From a virus, in IMG/VR virus record IMGVR_UViG_3300032307_000134, positions 1-31,807 of that record: DNA of 31,807 nucleotides, one strand, 5' to 3'. The translations under genes were made by a program, and so were the position numbers. Under the pieces are notes generated by a model, which ran no database searches, was not told where the DNA came from, and saw only the letters and a program-made list of their open reading frames with translations. Every line of letters starts with the position of its first letter. Within the stretch, counting starts at the first letter, position 1. Positions 13,457 through 21,472 of the stretch are shown here, in pieces.

Positions 13457-13958
13457 CCAATACATAAAAGTAGGCAGTTCGTATATCCATCCTACTGCTG
13501 TTATTTACCCAAATGTAACGATAGGCGAAAACTGTTACATTGGAGCATACTGTATTATAGGCGCACCTGCGGAGTGGAAAGGGAGGGAACATGAGAGTAA
13601 AGGGGTAATAATTGGGAATAATGTTAGAATAACGGGGCATGTTACTATTGATAGTGGAGTTGATAAGCCTACTGTTATACATGATTGGTGTTATATTATG
13701 AAAGGGGTTCATATTGGACATGATTCAATTATTAGAAAGAATGTAACATTATCATGTCACGCTTTGATTGGAGGTCATAGTATTATTAATCATGATGTTA
13801 ATATTGGACTAGGAGCAATACTTCATCAAAAAATTATAGTTCCTTATGGCTGCATGATCGGAATGGGAACAGTAGTTACTAAAAAAACCGAAATGCAACC
13901 TAATTCAAAATACGTTGGTAATCCTGCGAGATACCTTGCACCAAACATTAAACCATGA
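13437..13958 (+). CDS. Left-handed beta-helix acyltransferase
   Basis: The 173-residue protein consists of hexapeptide repeats ([LIV]-G-x4) from about residue 15: HPTAVIYPNVTIGENCYIGA, then GVIIGNNVRITGHVTID, IGHDSIIRKNVTL, IGGHSIINHDVNIG, and a final VGNPAR motif. This is the LpxA/hexapeptide acetyltransferase fold; active-site histidines may be those in the IGGHSIINHDV region. It would add an acyl group to a sugar, probably one made or attached by the neighbouring glycosyltransferases. Its start lies inside the previous gene and its stop overlaps the next (ATGA). Confidence 0.85.
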   Translation: MPFTQNSQYIKVGSSYIHPTAVIYPNVTIGENCYIGAYCIIGAPAEWKGREHESKGVIIGNNVRITGHVTIDSGVDKPTVIHDWCYIMKGVHIGHDSIIRKNVTLSCHALIGGHSIINHDVNIGLGAILHQKIIVPYGCMIGMGTVVTKKTEMQPNSKYVGNPARYLAPNIKP

Positions 13959-14161
13959 CAAAGGAAACAGAAACTTTGCTTGACAATATGATTATAAAAG
14001 CAAATAAAAATATGTTAAAACCTGCTGCTTTTTATATGCACCATAATACTAAAGAGGATAAAAAGATACCAGACTCTTTCAAAGGTGTTGATGTATTTGT
14101 AAGTGGCTTAATGCCTATTGATTCAATTTACTTAACAGAACAAACTTGTTTATGGGAGTAA
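13955..14161 (+). CDS. Hypothetical protein, 68 aa, in glycan cluster
   Basis: It begins MTKETETLLDNMIIKANKNM and has a later beta-like segment (GVDVFVSGLMPIDSIYL). No family is recognised. It overlaps the acyltransferase stop by 4 bp and the GT-A gene start by 10 bp, so it is part of the same translational unit and may assist the glycan enzymes. Confidence 0.5.
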   Translation: MTKETETLLDNMIIKANKNMLKPAAFYMHHNTKEDKKIPDSFKGVDVFVSGLMPIDSIYLTEQTCLWE

Positions 14162-14775
14162 CAATCATTCTTTTAGACTACTTACGCCACGAACACACGC
14201 AGCGTGTTAAAGATGTTAACCTTAACAATGCAGGCCATCCGTTTGAATTAGTTACAATAGACAAACAAGGTATATCAGCAGCCATTAACGAGGGTATTGC
14301 ACAAGCAACAGGAGATGTAGTTACTATGGCAAACGATATACTAATGCCAGATAATTGGTTGTTTAACTTTGTTCGCTACCGTTCACAGATACCTAATTCA
14401 GCTATGATAGGTATTCATACGGTTGAAGGCTTACCAGCACCAAGTGAAGTTAATAGTTTAAAGATATGGCCGTGCTGCCCATTCGGCAATGTGCTAATAA
14501 CACGCGAGGCTATAGATAAGGTAGGATACTTCAATCTTGACCTTGATCCGTACAGCGTAAACGATAGAGATTATTGGCTAAGATGCGAACTTGCAGGAAT
14601 GTTAAGTTACTACATTCCAGGTACAGCCGAACACATTGGGCATGACGTAGGAGAAAAAACAGACTACCGATTAATGAAAGATAAAAGCCTAAATGAGAAG
14701 TGGCGTAAGGGGGAGCAATGGTTTGAATACTATAAAAATACGGGCAATATCTATTTAGGATATAAACAAGATTAG
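14152..14775 (+). CDS. GT-A (family 2-like) glycosyltransferase
   Basis: The start is the ATG at 14152; a TTG two codons upstream is possible. The 207-residue product has a GT-A nucleotide-binding start (VTIILLDYLRHEHTQRV), then QGISAAINEGIAQATGDVV and a MANDIL motif standing in place of the DxD metal site, followed by a WLFNF element and later DPYSVNDRDYWLRC, the acceptor-side ED/RD-type motif of GT2 enzymes. It probably transfers a hexose. The gap to the terminase is 3 bp, so the cluster and the packaging genes may share a transcript. Confidence 0.75.
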   Translation: MGVTIILLDYLRHEHTQRVKDVNLNNAGHPFELVTIDKQGISAAINEGIAQATGDVVTMANDILMPDNWLFNFVRYRSQIPNSAMIGIHTVEGLPAPSEVNSLKIWPCCPFGNVLITREAIDKVGYFNLDLDPYSVNDRDYWLRCELAGMLSYYIPGTAEHIGHDVGEKTDYRLMKDKSLNEKWRKGEQWFEYYKNTGNIYLGYKQD

Positions 14776-14778
14776 ATT

Positions 14779-15291
14779 ATGAGAAGAAAGTTAGAACCGC
14801 CAAAAGGCGTACCAACTAAAGGAATAGGTTTAAAAGGAGAGGATAAACCTAATACTTCGCCAACCAAACAGCATTATGTTGGCGTTAATCAATTAATTGA
14901 TTTGTTTTATGAATATTGCGAAGATGTTAAAGCAAACCCAATACTTGAGGAAGACTATGTAGGCGGGGCAGGAATAAAGGTTGAAAAGAAAAAACAAAGA
15001 CCATACACCAAACAAGGCTTTTTCGTGTTTGTAAAGCATAGAACTGGGTTTAATGTATCTCACTATTTTAAGCCATCGCAGCAAAATGATTACTCAGCCT
15101 ACAAAGATGTTATTGAAGAAATTGAGCTAACAATAGCAGATAATCAAATTAGCGGTGGCATGGTTGGGATATTTAATGCTCGTATGTCTTCTCTTATGCA
15201 AGGATTGGTTGAAAAGACCGAAAACAAGAACGATAATAAAATTACCGTAACAGTAGAATATGCCGACAGAAGTAAAGGTAGTATTGAATAA
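14779..15291 (+). CDS. terS: Terminase small subunit
   Basis: The 170-residue basic protein begins MRRKLEPPKGVPTKGIGLKG and contains a HTH-like region in which KQGFFVFVKHRTGFNVSHYF (about 75-94) reads as the recognition part, followed by helices and an acidic tail. The product and position directly before the large terminase fit the small subunit, which binds the packaging site and loads DNA on the motor. It overlaps the large subunit by 32 bp. Confidence 0.8.
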   Translation: MRRKLEPPKGVPTKGIGLKGEDKPNTSPTKQHYVGVNQLIDLFYEYCEDVKANPILEEDYVGGAGIKVEKKKQRPYTKQGFFVFVKHRTGFNVSHYFKPSQQNDYSAYKDVIEEIELTIADNQISGGMVGIFNARMSSLMQGLVEKTENKNDNKITVTVEYADRSKGSIE

Positions 15292-16438
15292 ACCACATGC
15301 AGGGCAGCAAAAGGTCTTAGATGAAGCACAGCGTTTTAACGTGCTTTGTTGCGGTAGACGATTTGGGAAGTCCGCTTTAGCTGTAAACCTACTAAGCGAA
15401 ACAGCGTTAGACGGTTTTCCTGCGGGGTACTTTGCGCCTACGTATAAACTTTTAGACGGCACGTATAACGAATGTTTACACGCTTTAGAGCCTATTGTTA
15501 AACGTAAAAACGAGCATCAGTTTATTGAACTATTGAACGGAGGGCGCATTGAGTTTTGGTCGCTTGAGAATGAGTTGGCAGGTCGTTCACGAAAGTATAA
15601 ACGTACCATTTTAGACGAGGTTGCTTTCGCAAAGTCATTGTACAAACTTTGGACTGAATCAATACGTGCAACCTTATCAGATATGAAAGGTGACGCTTGG
15701 TTTATGTCTACGCCAAAGGGTAAGAATGATTTTCATAAGCTATTTATGCGAGGCGTTATGGAACACCCTAATTGGCAGTCATGGCAAATGTCAACCTACA
15801 CTAACCCGTTTATTGACCCTAGCGAGATTGATGATGCAAAAGCAGATTTGCCTGAGTTGGCTTTCTCTCAGGAGTACATGGCTGAGTTTAACGATAATGT
15901 GGCTAATCCATTTGGTACGGCTTACATCGCTCAATGTACGTTTCCGATGTCAACACTTCCCGCCGTATGTTACGGGGTTGACCTCGCTAAGTCTTTTGAC
16001 TTTAGCGTTATTGCTGGCTTAGATAAACACGGCAGCGTATGTTATTTAGACCGTTGGCAGTCCGACTGGAGAACGACAAAGGAAAAGATATTGAGATTAC
16101 CACAAGCAGCTATTGCAATAGATAGTACGGGAGTAGGTGACCCGATAGGCGAAGACTTGCAAAGGGTAAGGGGTAATATTGAAGCGTTTAAGTTTACGGC
16201 TGCATCAAAGCAGCAATTAATGGAGGGGTTAGCCGTTGCAATACAAAGCAGAATTATAACATTTCCTGAGGGAGTTATTACCGAAGAATTAAATAACTTT
16301 GAGTATATTTACACACGTACTGGAGTCCGTTATTCTGCACCCACTGGCTTACATGATGACGTGGTATGTGCTTTGGCTTTGGCGTGGAAGAAGTATCAGG
16401 AAGTTGGTAAAGGGGCGGGGCAGTATTCGTTTGCGTAA
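15260..16438 (+). CDS. terL: Terminase large subunit
   Basis: The 392-residue protein carries the ATPase Walker A CGRRFGKS (31-38), Walker B ILDE with Asp119-Glu120, and a motif III-type STPKGKNDF. The nuclease domain follows with Asp241 (GVDLAKSFDFSV), Asp288 (AIDSTGVGD) and Asp366-Asp367 (GLHDDVV), the acidic triad of the RNase H-like fold. It is somewhat short for a terminase but complete in all motifs. It powers DNA translocation into the prohead and cuts the concatemer. The portal lies 10 kb downstream, an unusual separation. Confidence 0.95.
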   Translation: MPTEVKVVLNKPHAGQQKVLDEAQRFNVLCCGRRFGKSALAVNLLSETALDGFPAGYFAPTYKLLDGTYNECLHALEPIVKRKNEHQFIELLNGGRIEFWSLENELAGRSRKYKRTILDEVAFAKSLYKLWTESIRATLSDMKGDAWFMSTPKGKNDFHKLFMRGVMEHPNWQSWQMSTYTNPFIDPSEIDDAKADLPELAFSQEYMAEFNDNVANPFGTAYIAQCTFPMSTLPAVCYGVDLAKSFDFSVIAGLDKHGSVCYLDRWQSDWRTTKEKILRLPQAAIAIDSTGVGDPIGEDLQRVRGNIEAFKFTAASKQQLMEGLAVAIQSRIITFPEGVITEELNNFEYIYTRTGVRYSAPTGLHDDVVCALALAWKKYQEVGKGAGQYSFA

Positions 16439-16453
16439 TTAAAACCTAAAAAT

Positions 16454-16774
16454 ATGTTTCAAAGTAAAAAAATAAAACACTTAGAAAAAGAAATTGAGTT
16501 TTTGAATGATAGGATTTGGGCTTTAGAGAACCCGCCTAAATTTAAAAAAGGAGATAAGCTTTATTATAAAAACGGAAATGATGTTTGGGTAAATGAACTA
16601 GTTGTCGTAAGTATTCAAAAAGATAATAAATATATATTAGGCTCAAAGTGTAAGGTATGGGGGTATAAGCTTTATAATAATTTAAATAATGACATTAATT
16701 GGATAGACGAAGATAATTTAATACTAACTACTGATGTGGAACAAACTAACAATACAACAAGCGCAAGAGATTGA
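16454..16774 (+). CDS. Hypothetical protein with N-terminal coiled coil, 106 aa
   Basis: The first 25 residues form a short coiled coil (KKIKHLEKEIEFLNDRIWAL), then comes a beta-rich part with KKGDKLYYKNGNDVWVNELV and a terminal strand. The fold resembles small SH3-like phage proteins, but no family is recognised. It has 16 bp to the terminase stop and overlaps the next gene by 41 bp. Confidence 0.6.
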   Translation: MFQSKKIKHLEKEIEFLNDRIWALENPPKFKKGDKLYYKNGNDVWVNELVVVSIQKDNKYILGSKCKVWGYKLYNNLNNDINWIDEDNLILTTDVEQTNNTTSARD

Positions 16775-17387
16775 TAAGCTAAGACGCAACGTATCTAAAG
16801 AAGATACTGAAATTGATATTGAAACGAAGCTACTATCAATTATCTTAAACAAGCAGCAATCCGAAATTGACAGTTTAGGATGGCAGGAGTATTTAGACCA
16901 ACGGGCAGCTTTGAAGTTTTTAGAGCAAGAGCCTGAGGGTTCGCCTATTCAGTACGTTACTATTGGCAAACGTAAGTACCGTTTTGTTTACGATATTAGA
17001 CAAATGCCATTCGCTAGGTACATTGAAAGCAAAACCTTTGCTAAAGATTTTATTGGCAACTTGCATAAGTTAGCCGCCTCAATGGTTATACCGCAGCACA
17101 AAACGTGGTACGGCAAATGGAAAGATGCAAAATACGACGCAGCAAAGCATATTGAATATTCTACCGATATGCTTCAAGCACCGTTTGAGGCTGTTTACGG
17201 ATCAGCGGTTTTTTTTTATCATCTATACAAGAATTGGATAATAGCTTCAAAGGATTATATGATAGCCGAACAAGTGAAGAGGGGAAAGAGTCAGGAAGAA
17301 GCAGAAAAGCTGGTGAACGATTTATGCAGCAGTTTGGATGGCATTACACGGCTGAGGAAATTGCGCAATATCTCAGAATTAGTCTAG
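16734..17387 (+). CDS. Tail assembly chaperone candidate (unshifted product)
   Basis: The 217-residue product begins MWNKLTIQQAQEIDKLRR and is mostly helical. Its 3' end overlaps a second frame (17234-17485) lying in the -1 phase. In the overlap, GGGAAAG at 17282-17288 sits in exact zero-frame phase (AG-G|GGA|AAG), the same slippery heptamer as lambda G/GT; a run of nine T (17209-17217) also provides a T-TTT-TTT site. Slippage at GGGAAAG would give a 250-residue fusion (185 from this frame plus 65). This is the classic pair of tail assembly chaperones that load the tape measure. Here the tape measure is 4 kb downstream, unusually far. Confidence 0.7.
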   Translation: MWNKLTIQQAQEIDKLRRNVSKEDTEIDIETKLLSIILNKQQSEIDSLGWQEYLDQRAALKFLEQEPEGSPIQYVTIGKRKYRFVYDIRQMPFARYIESKTFAKDFIGNLHKLAASMVIPQHKTWYGKWKDAKYDAAKHIEYSTDMLQAPFEAVYGSAVFFYHLYKNWIIASKDYMIAEQVKRGKSQEEAEKLVNDLCSSLDGITRLRKLRNISELV

Positions 17388-17485
17388 AATCTGTATTTGA
17401 ATTGCCAACTATTGAGGCTATTAACGCAATGAGTTATTTAAAAGGAAAATCAAAATATTTACAAGAATTACAAAGAAATGCTTAA
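17234..17485 (+). CDS. -1 frameshift C-terminal extension of tail chaperone
   Basis: This frame probably has no start of its own: the first possible codon is TTG at 17234, and the conserved-looking part (FMQQFGWHYTAEEIAQYLRI and on to YLQELQRNA) begins near 17321. It is in -1 phase relative to 16734-17387 and open through the slippery GGGAAAG at 17282-17288, after which reading would resume at 17288 (ESGRSRKAGE...). It would therefore be made as the tail of the longer chaperone form, like T in lambda GT. Independent translation from ATG 17324 is the alternative. Confidence 0.6.
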   Translation: MDNSFKGLYDSRTSEEGKESGRSRKAGERFMQQFGWHYTAEEIAQYLRISLESVFELPTIEAINAMSYLKGKSKYLQELQRNA

Positions 17486-17490
17486 ATTTG
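17483..17490 (+). promoter_or_regulatory. Promoter -7 box TAAATTTG
   Basis: A perfect TAnnTTTG box overlaps the stop codon of the chaperone extension. TTTA at 17458-17461, 21 bp upstream, is a one-mismatch -33 element. Transcription would start near 17495 and run into the terminator at 17539-17571, giving a short RNA, or read through to the gene at 17610. Confidence 0.45.
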
Positions 17491-17538
17491 TCACTTCTTC
17501 ATAATGGCAATTTTGAATGAATCATGTTTAACAGGTTT

Positions 17539-17571
17539 ACCCGCTACGTTTCTACGTTTGGCGGGTTTTTT
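17539..17571 (+). terminator. Intrinsic terminator in the 17486-17609 gap
   Basis: ACCCGC (17539-17544) pairs with GCGGGT (17561-17566) and is followed by a run of T. The loop holds an exact 8-bp tandem repeat (CTACGTTT twice, 17544-17559). It separates the terminase/chaperone unit from the tail unit at 17610. The ATG-initiated frame 17503-17649 running through it is probably not a gene. Confidence 0.65.
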
Positions 17572-17598
17572 ATACCCGCGCCTAGAATCCCAACTTTT

Positions 17599-17605
17599 CT
17601 ATTTA
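17599..17605 (+). promoter_or_regulatory. CTATTTA box 4 nt before ATG (partial late-promoter module)
   Basis: CTATTTA is followed by exactly 4 nt and the ATG at 17610, as in the three complete modules at 23571, 24195 and 26480. The upstream TTTGACC element is absent here, so it is a weak or degenerate member of the set. Confidence 0.35.
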
Positions 17606-17609
17606 ATGT

Positions 17610-18260
17610 ATGGCTATTACGGCAAATCAGGTAAAGTTTTTAAAGGATAATCTTCTAAGCAAGTTAGGGAGTGAACGCTCTAATAACAAGCTACCCATAG
17701 TTGAACAGATATTGGCAGATTACGCCAAAGAGTTCATAGATACCGCCAATGCTAACGCCGATAAAGCAGGGTTAACTTACAAGGGTACAATACAGACCGA
17801 TTTAACATTCAGGGTGACACAGAACGGCAGAAGTTACGAAATAGCCATTGGCTACCCATTAGACAGCCCTGCTGCTGAATATTACGACTTTCAAAACAAA
17901 GGGGTTGCAGGAGTTGGGAAGTCTATTGCTTCGCCTTATTCGTTTAAGACCATGTACCCGTCGCGCAAAATGGTATCAGCTATTGAAGAATGGGTAAGAT
18001 TTAATGGCATATCAAATAGAGCCGAAGACCAAACACGTAACCTATCCGCACTACAAACTAAGCGTAAACGACTAAGCGATACGCAAGAAACAGCCTTTGT
18101 AATAGCAATGGGTATTAAGCGTAAGGGTATTAAACAAACGCTATACTTTGACAATGCAATAACATCAACTTTTAATAAAGACTTTGTGAACGTACTCAGC
18201 AAGGCATTAGCCGCCGATGTTTCACTAAAACTAATACAGACAAATGGCAATAACAATTAA
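17610..18260 (+). CDS. Putative tail completion/neck protein
   Basis: The 216-residue product starts MAITANQVKFLKDNLLSKLG and has a beta-rich centre (TDLTFRVTQNGRSYEIAIGY) followed by PLDSPAAEYYDFQNKGVAG, which looks like the Y-x-x-FVNKGV region of tail completion proteins of Bacteroidetes phages. The second half is helical and basic. Role as neck or tail-terminator component is inferred from this and its place in the tail unit. It overlaps the next gene by 17 bp. Confidence 0.55.
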   Translation: MAITANQVKFLKDNLLSKLGSERSNNKLPIVEQILADYAKEFIDTANANADKAGLTYKGTIQTDLTFRVTQNGRSYEIAIGYPLDSPAAEYYDFQNKGVAGVGKSIASPYSFKTMYPSRKMVSAIEEWVRFNGISNRAEDQTRNLSALQTKRKRLSDTQETAFVIAMGIKRKGIKQTLYFDNAITSTFNKDFVNVLSKALAADVSLKLIQTNGNNN

Positions 18261-19467
18261 TTCAGTACCCGCTACTTTTGCGTCATTACACGATGATGCT
18301 TGGTTTGTTGTAAGTAGCGATAACGCAACTTCGGACAATTTTAAATACGTATTTGATGCTTACGTATCGGGTGAACTTACTAGTAGGGTTAAGGTAGTGC
18401 CGTCGCCATCTGCTGAGGGTAGTTATGGCATTTACAATTCAGCCCCTATCATTCGCAACTACATGAGCAACTACTTTAAACCAGTTGAGGGTAGTGTATT
18501 GCAGCATAGTTCGGATGAAATAAGGATTGAGTACGATATACGTTTTGGTGAGGAGGTATCGGGCGTTTTGACTACTAACCTAGCATCAGGAACCTACAAG
18601 GGATACAACTACTATTCGCCATTGTTCTTTGATGGCATATTACTATTAGGTGGCGGCGATGGTGACCTATTGCTTAGTGACCAATACGATAACTTACTTA
18701 TTTCAAACTATGCAGATGACTGGTTGACAGAACGCAAGATAGATGAGATTGAACTAATTTTTGGTAAGCGGTTGTTTATATCGTTCTTAGCCAACGAAGT
18801 AACGGGCGGTAAGATTGAAGTCCAAAAGATAGACGGTAACGGCAATTTAGGTACAGCCGCAACGGGTGGCGATATTACCTTTACTGGTGAGTTTAACCTG
18901 TTTGAGTTCGGACAAGCGTCAATTAACGATTACTTGGGTTCGGAGTTTATTACAGAATCAGATTACGGTTATAAGGTGAGGTTAAATTATGACGGAATTT
19001 CATCAAACTGGATTGTAATCCGTCACGTATGCTACGATAGAAGCAACCCGGTTAACGTTCACTTCCTAAACCGTTTGGGCGGTTGGGATACATTTGGGTT
19101 CAACCTTATTAACAAGCGGCAAACGGAGTTTATTCGTAGGTCGTTTAGAAGATTACAGTATCAGCTATCAGGCGACCAAATGTCAAACAACGATGTTTAC
19201 AACCGATACAATGAGGGTACAATAAACTTCAGTACAGAGCATCGGGATAATTACCGATTAATATCGGACTATGTACGTGAGGAAGATTATACATGGTTGG
19301 CTCAGTTAGTAGCTTCGCCTTTGGTTTACCTTGAGGTTAGAGGGGCTTATTTCCCTGTAACGGTTACGGAGAATAACTACGAGTATAAGACGGAGAAATC
19401 AGACCAACTGTTCAACCTTGAACTTACAATAGAAGTTTCCAAATATGTAAACAGCCAATACAGATAA
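18244..19467 (+). CDS. Tail/baseplate structural protein, 407 aa
   Basis: The product starts MAITINSVPATFASLHDDAW and is beta-rich, with a Gly/Asp-rich loop around residue 140 (LLLGGGDGDLLLSDQ) and a NRLGGWDTFGF element near 280. The latter recurs in tail proteins of Bacteroidetes phages. It lies between a tail completion candidate and a second baseplate-like protein upstream of the tape measure. A distal-tail or baseplate-hub role is inferred; no enzymatic motif is seen. Confidence 0.6.
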   Translation: MAITINSVPATFASLHDDAWFVVSSDNATSDNFKYVFDAYVSGELTSRVKVVPSPSAEGSYGIYNSAPIIRNYMSNYFKPVEGSVLQHSSDEIRIEYDIRFGEEVSGVLTTNLASGTYKGYNYYSPLFFDGILLLGGGDGDLLLSDQYDNLLISNYADDWLTERKIDEIELIFGKRLFISFLANEVTGGKIEVQKIDGNGNLGTAATGGDITFTGEFNLFEFGQASINDYLGSEFITESDYGYKVRLNYDGISSNWIVIRHVCYDRSNPVNVHFLNRLGGWDTFGFNLINKRQTEFIRRSFRRLQYQLSGDQMSNNDVYNRYNEGTINFSTEHRDNYRLISDYVREEDYTWLAQLVASPLVYLEVRGAYFPVTVTENNYEYKTEKSDQLFNLELTIEVSKYVNSQYR

Positions 19468-19468
19468 G

Positions 19469-21472
19469 ATGCGTACACGGTTATATTTAGAGGGTATTAA
19501 CTTAGATTTATACGAGGACATAGATACCACGTTTACGTATGTTATTGACGATGTAAAAGAGTTTGGCAGCCGTAATACTTCATTTAGTAAAACGATAACT
19601 ATTCCTGGGAACGCTACCAATAACAAAGCATTTGGGCATATATTTAATTTAGGTAGCGCCAACGACTACGATAGCGGTTCACCTAATATTGGTTATAACT
19701 TTAACGCTTCGGTTTCGGCTCGTTGTATTGTTTTTATAGATCAGGTGCAAGTGTTTAAGGGTTCACTAAGATTGCTTGAGATTGTAGATACCGCAGGGGA
19801 ATTAGAGTACCAATGTTTTGTATTTGGCGAACTAGGTGGCTTTATCTTTGAGTTGGGTAACAGAAGATTGCAAGACCTAGACTTTAGCGACTATGATTTA
19901 GTGTACAGCGTTGCGAATATTAAAGCAAGTTGGGATGTCATTAACGGACAAGGTGTCGCATTCCCTTTAATTGATTACGGCAATGTGTCAACCAATAAAG
20001 AGGACTTCCAATACAAAGCGTTTAGACCTGCATTATACGTGAGGGATTATCTTGAGCGTATTATTTCAGGCACTACATACACGATTCAAAGTAACTTCTT
20101 TTTAACCGCTCTGTTTGACCGTTTGGCTATACCGCATAATCAGAAACGGTTAACCAAAAAGAACACAGCATTATTAGACAGAACGGCTGAAGTTCGCACC
20201 ACTATAGACCCGCAGTTCTTTATTGAGTTTGAATCGGGAACATTAGGGGCTTTTACTTCAGGTACTAATATAACTTTTACGTATGCCGCAGCGCCATCTA
20301 GTTCGGATATTGAACTGTTTGTTGACGTTGACAGTACGGGATTCCCTGACCCGTTAGAAATAAAGTTGTTTAAAAATTCAACCGTTATTAATTCAGCAAC
20401 AGCAACTACGGGAGGTACTTATAATCTGTCTATCAATTCGGTTGCGTTTAACACGGGCGATACTTTCCGCGTTCAAATTACGGGTAATACTAGAGGAGAA
20501 GATGTTACATACTCCGCTCAAATATCTGTAAGCAGCCAAACGCAAGTTGATACCGAAGTTGTATTGGGGGATACCATCGTTATAAACGACACGATACCAA
20601 AAGGTATATTTCAAAGGGATTTCTTTATATGGATACTAAAGATGTTCAACCTACTCGTTTACGAAAGCCAATTTGATGAAAAGACTATTATTATAAGCAC
20701 CTTTGACGAGTTTAATAGCAACAATGCAAACACAGCGATTGATTGGACCGATAAGATAGACCGTTCACAGCCTATCCGTCAAATACCAATGAGTGAACTA
20801 AATGCGCGTTACTATCAATACAAGTTCAAAGAAGATAACGACTTTTACTCCGAAGAATACCGTAAGGCTTACAATGAGGGGTATGGAGATTTTATTTACG
20901 ATACAGAGTTTGAGTTTAGCAAGGAAACAGATATTTTGGAGGTTGGTTTTGCCAATAGCGTATTGTACCAAAATGTCGGCACAACTAAAGTGTACCCCGC
21001 TATTTACAAATTATCGGGCAGTACTGAAACGCCAATGGATCACGTAATCCGTATTGTACAGCTTAAAAAGATTACGGGCATTGCGGCATGGGATATATTA
21101 GACAACTTAACCGTACTAGACAGCCCTACATCGTATCTCTATTGCGGTCACGTAGATGACCCTGATAATCCGACAAATGATATTTGTTTTGGAGCGCCGC
21201 AGTCGTTACAGTTTACGCCAACGGGAAGTTATCCTACAACTAACGTGTTCAATACGTTTCATTCAGGTTACATATCCGAAATAACAGATAAGGATAGCAA
21301 GTTGGTAGTGGCTTATGCCTATCTTAATACGGTTGATATAATGAACTTAGATTTCAGTAAGTTGATTTACGTAGACGGTGTACTGTTTAGATTAAACAAG
21401 ATTAACGAGTATAATCCGACTGATTTAGGAACTACTCAAATACAATTACTAAAAGTGATAAACTTAATATAA
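19469..21472 (+). CDS. Tail/baseplate-associated protein, 667 aa
   Basis: The product begins MRTRLYLEGINLDLYEDIDT and has SFSKTITIPGNATNNKAFGH at about 38-57, a start common among Bacteroidetes phage tail-tip proteins. A beta-sandwich-like, threonine/serine-rich section follows around residues 255-360, then alpha/beta text with IFQRDFFIWILKMFNLLVYE near 380. It probably belongs to the tail tip or baseplate. Its stop overlaps the tape measure start (TAATGG), so these two are translated together. Confidence 0.6.
   Translation: MRTRLYLEGINLDLYEDIDTTFTYVIDDVKEFGSRNTSFSKTITIPGNATNNKAFGHIFNLGSANDYDSGSPNIGYNFNASVSARCIVFIDQVQVFKGSLRLLEIVDTAGELEYQCFVFGELGGFIFELGNRRLQDLDFSDYDLVYSVANIKASWDVINGQGVAFPLIDYGNVSTNKEDFQYKAFRPALYVRDYLERIISGTTYTIQSNFFLTALFDRLAIPHNQKRLTKKNTALLDRTAEVRTTIDPQFFIEFESGTLGAFTSGTNITFTYAAAPSSSDIELFVDVDSTGFPDPLEIKLFKNSTVINSATATTGGTYNLSINSVAFNTGDTFRVQITGNTRGEDVTYSAQISVSSQTQVDTEVVLGDTIVINDTIPKGIFQRDFFIWILKMFNLLVYESQFDEKTIIISTFDEFNSNNANTAIDWTDKIDRSQPIRQIPMSELNARYYQYKFKEDNDFYSEEYRKAYNEGYGDFIYDTEFEFSKETDILEVGFANSVLYQNVGTTKVYPAIYKLSGSTETPMDHVIRIVQLKKITGIAAWDILDNLTVLDSPTSYLYCGHVDDPDNPTNDICFGAPQSLQFTPTGSYPTTNVFNTFHSGYISEITDKDSKLVVAYAYLNTVDIMNLDFSKLIYVDGVLFRLNKINEYNPTDLGTTQIQLLKVINLI

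Noticed and set aside
17503-17649. ATG-initiated 48-codon frame between chaperone and tail genes
   Set aside because: It runs through an intrinsic terminator and overlaps the start of the next gene by 40 bp; the composition is not protein-like.
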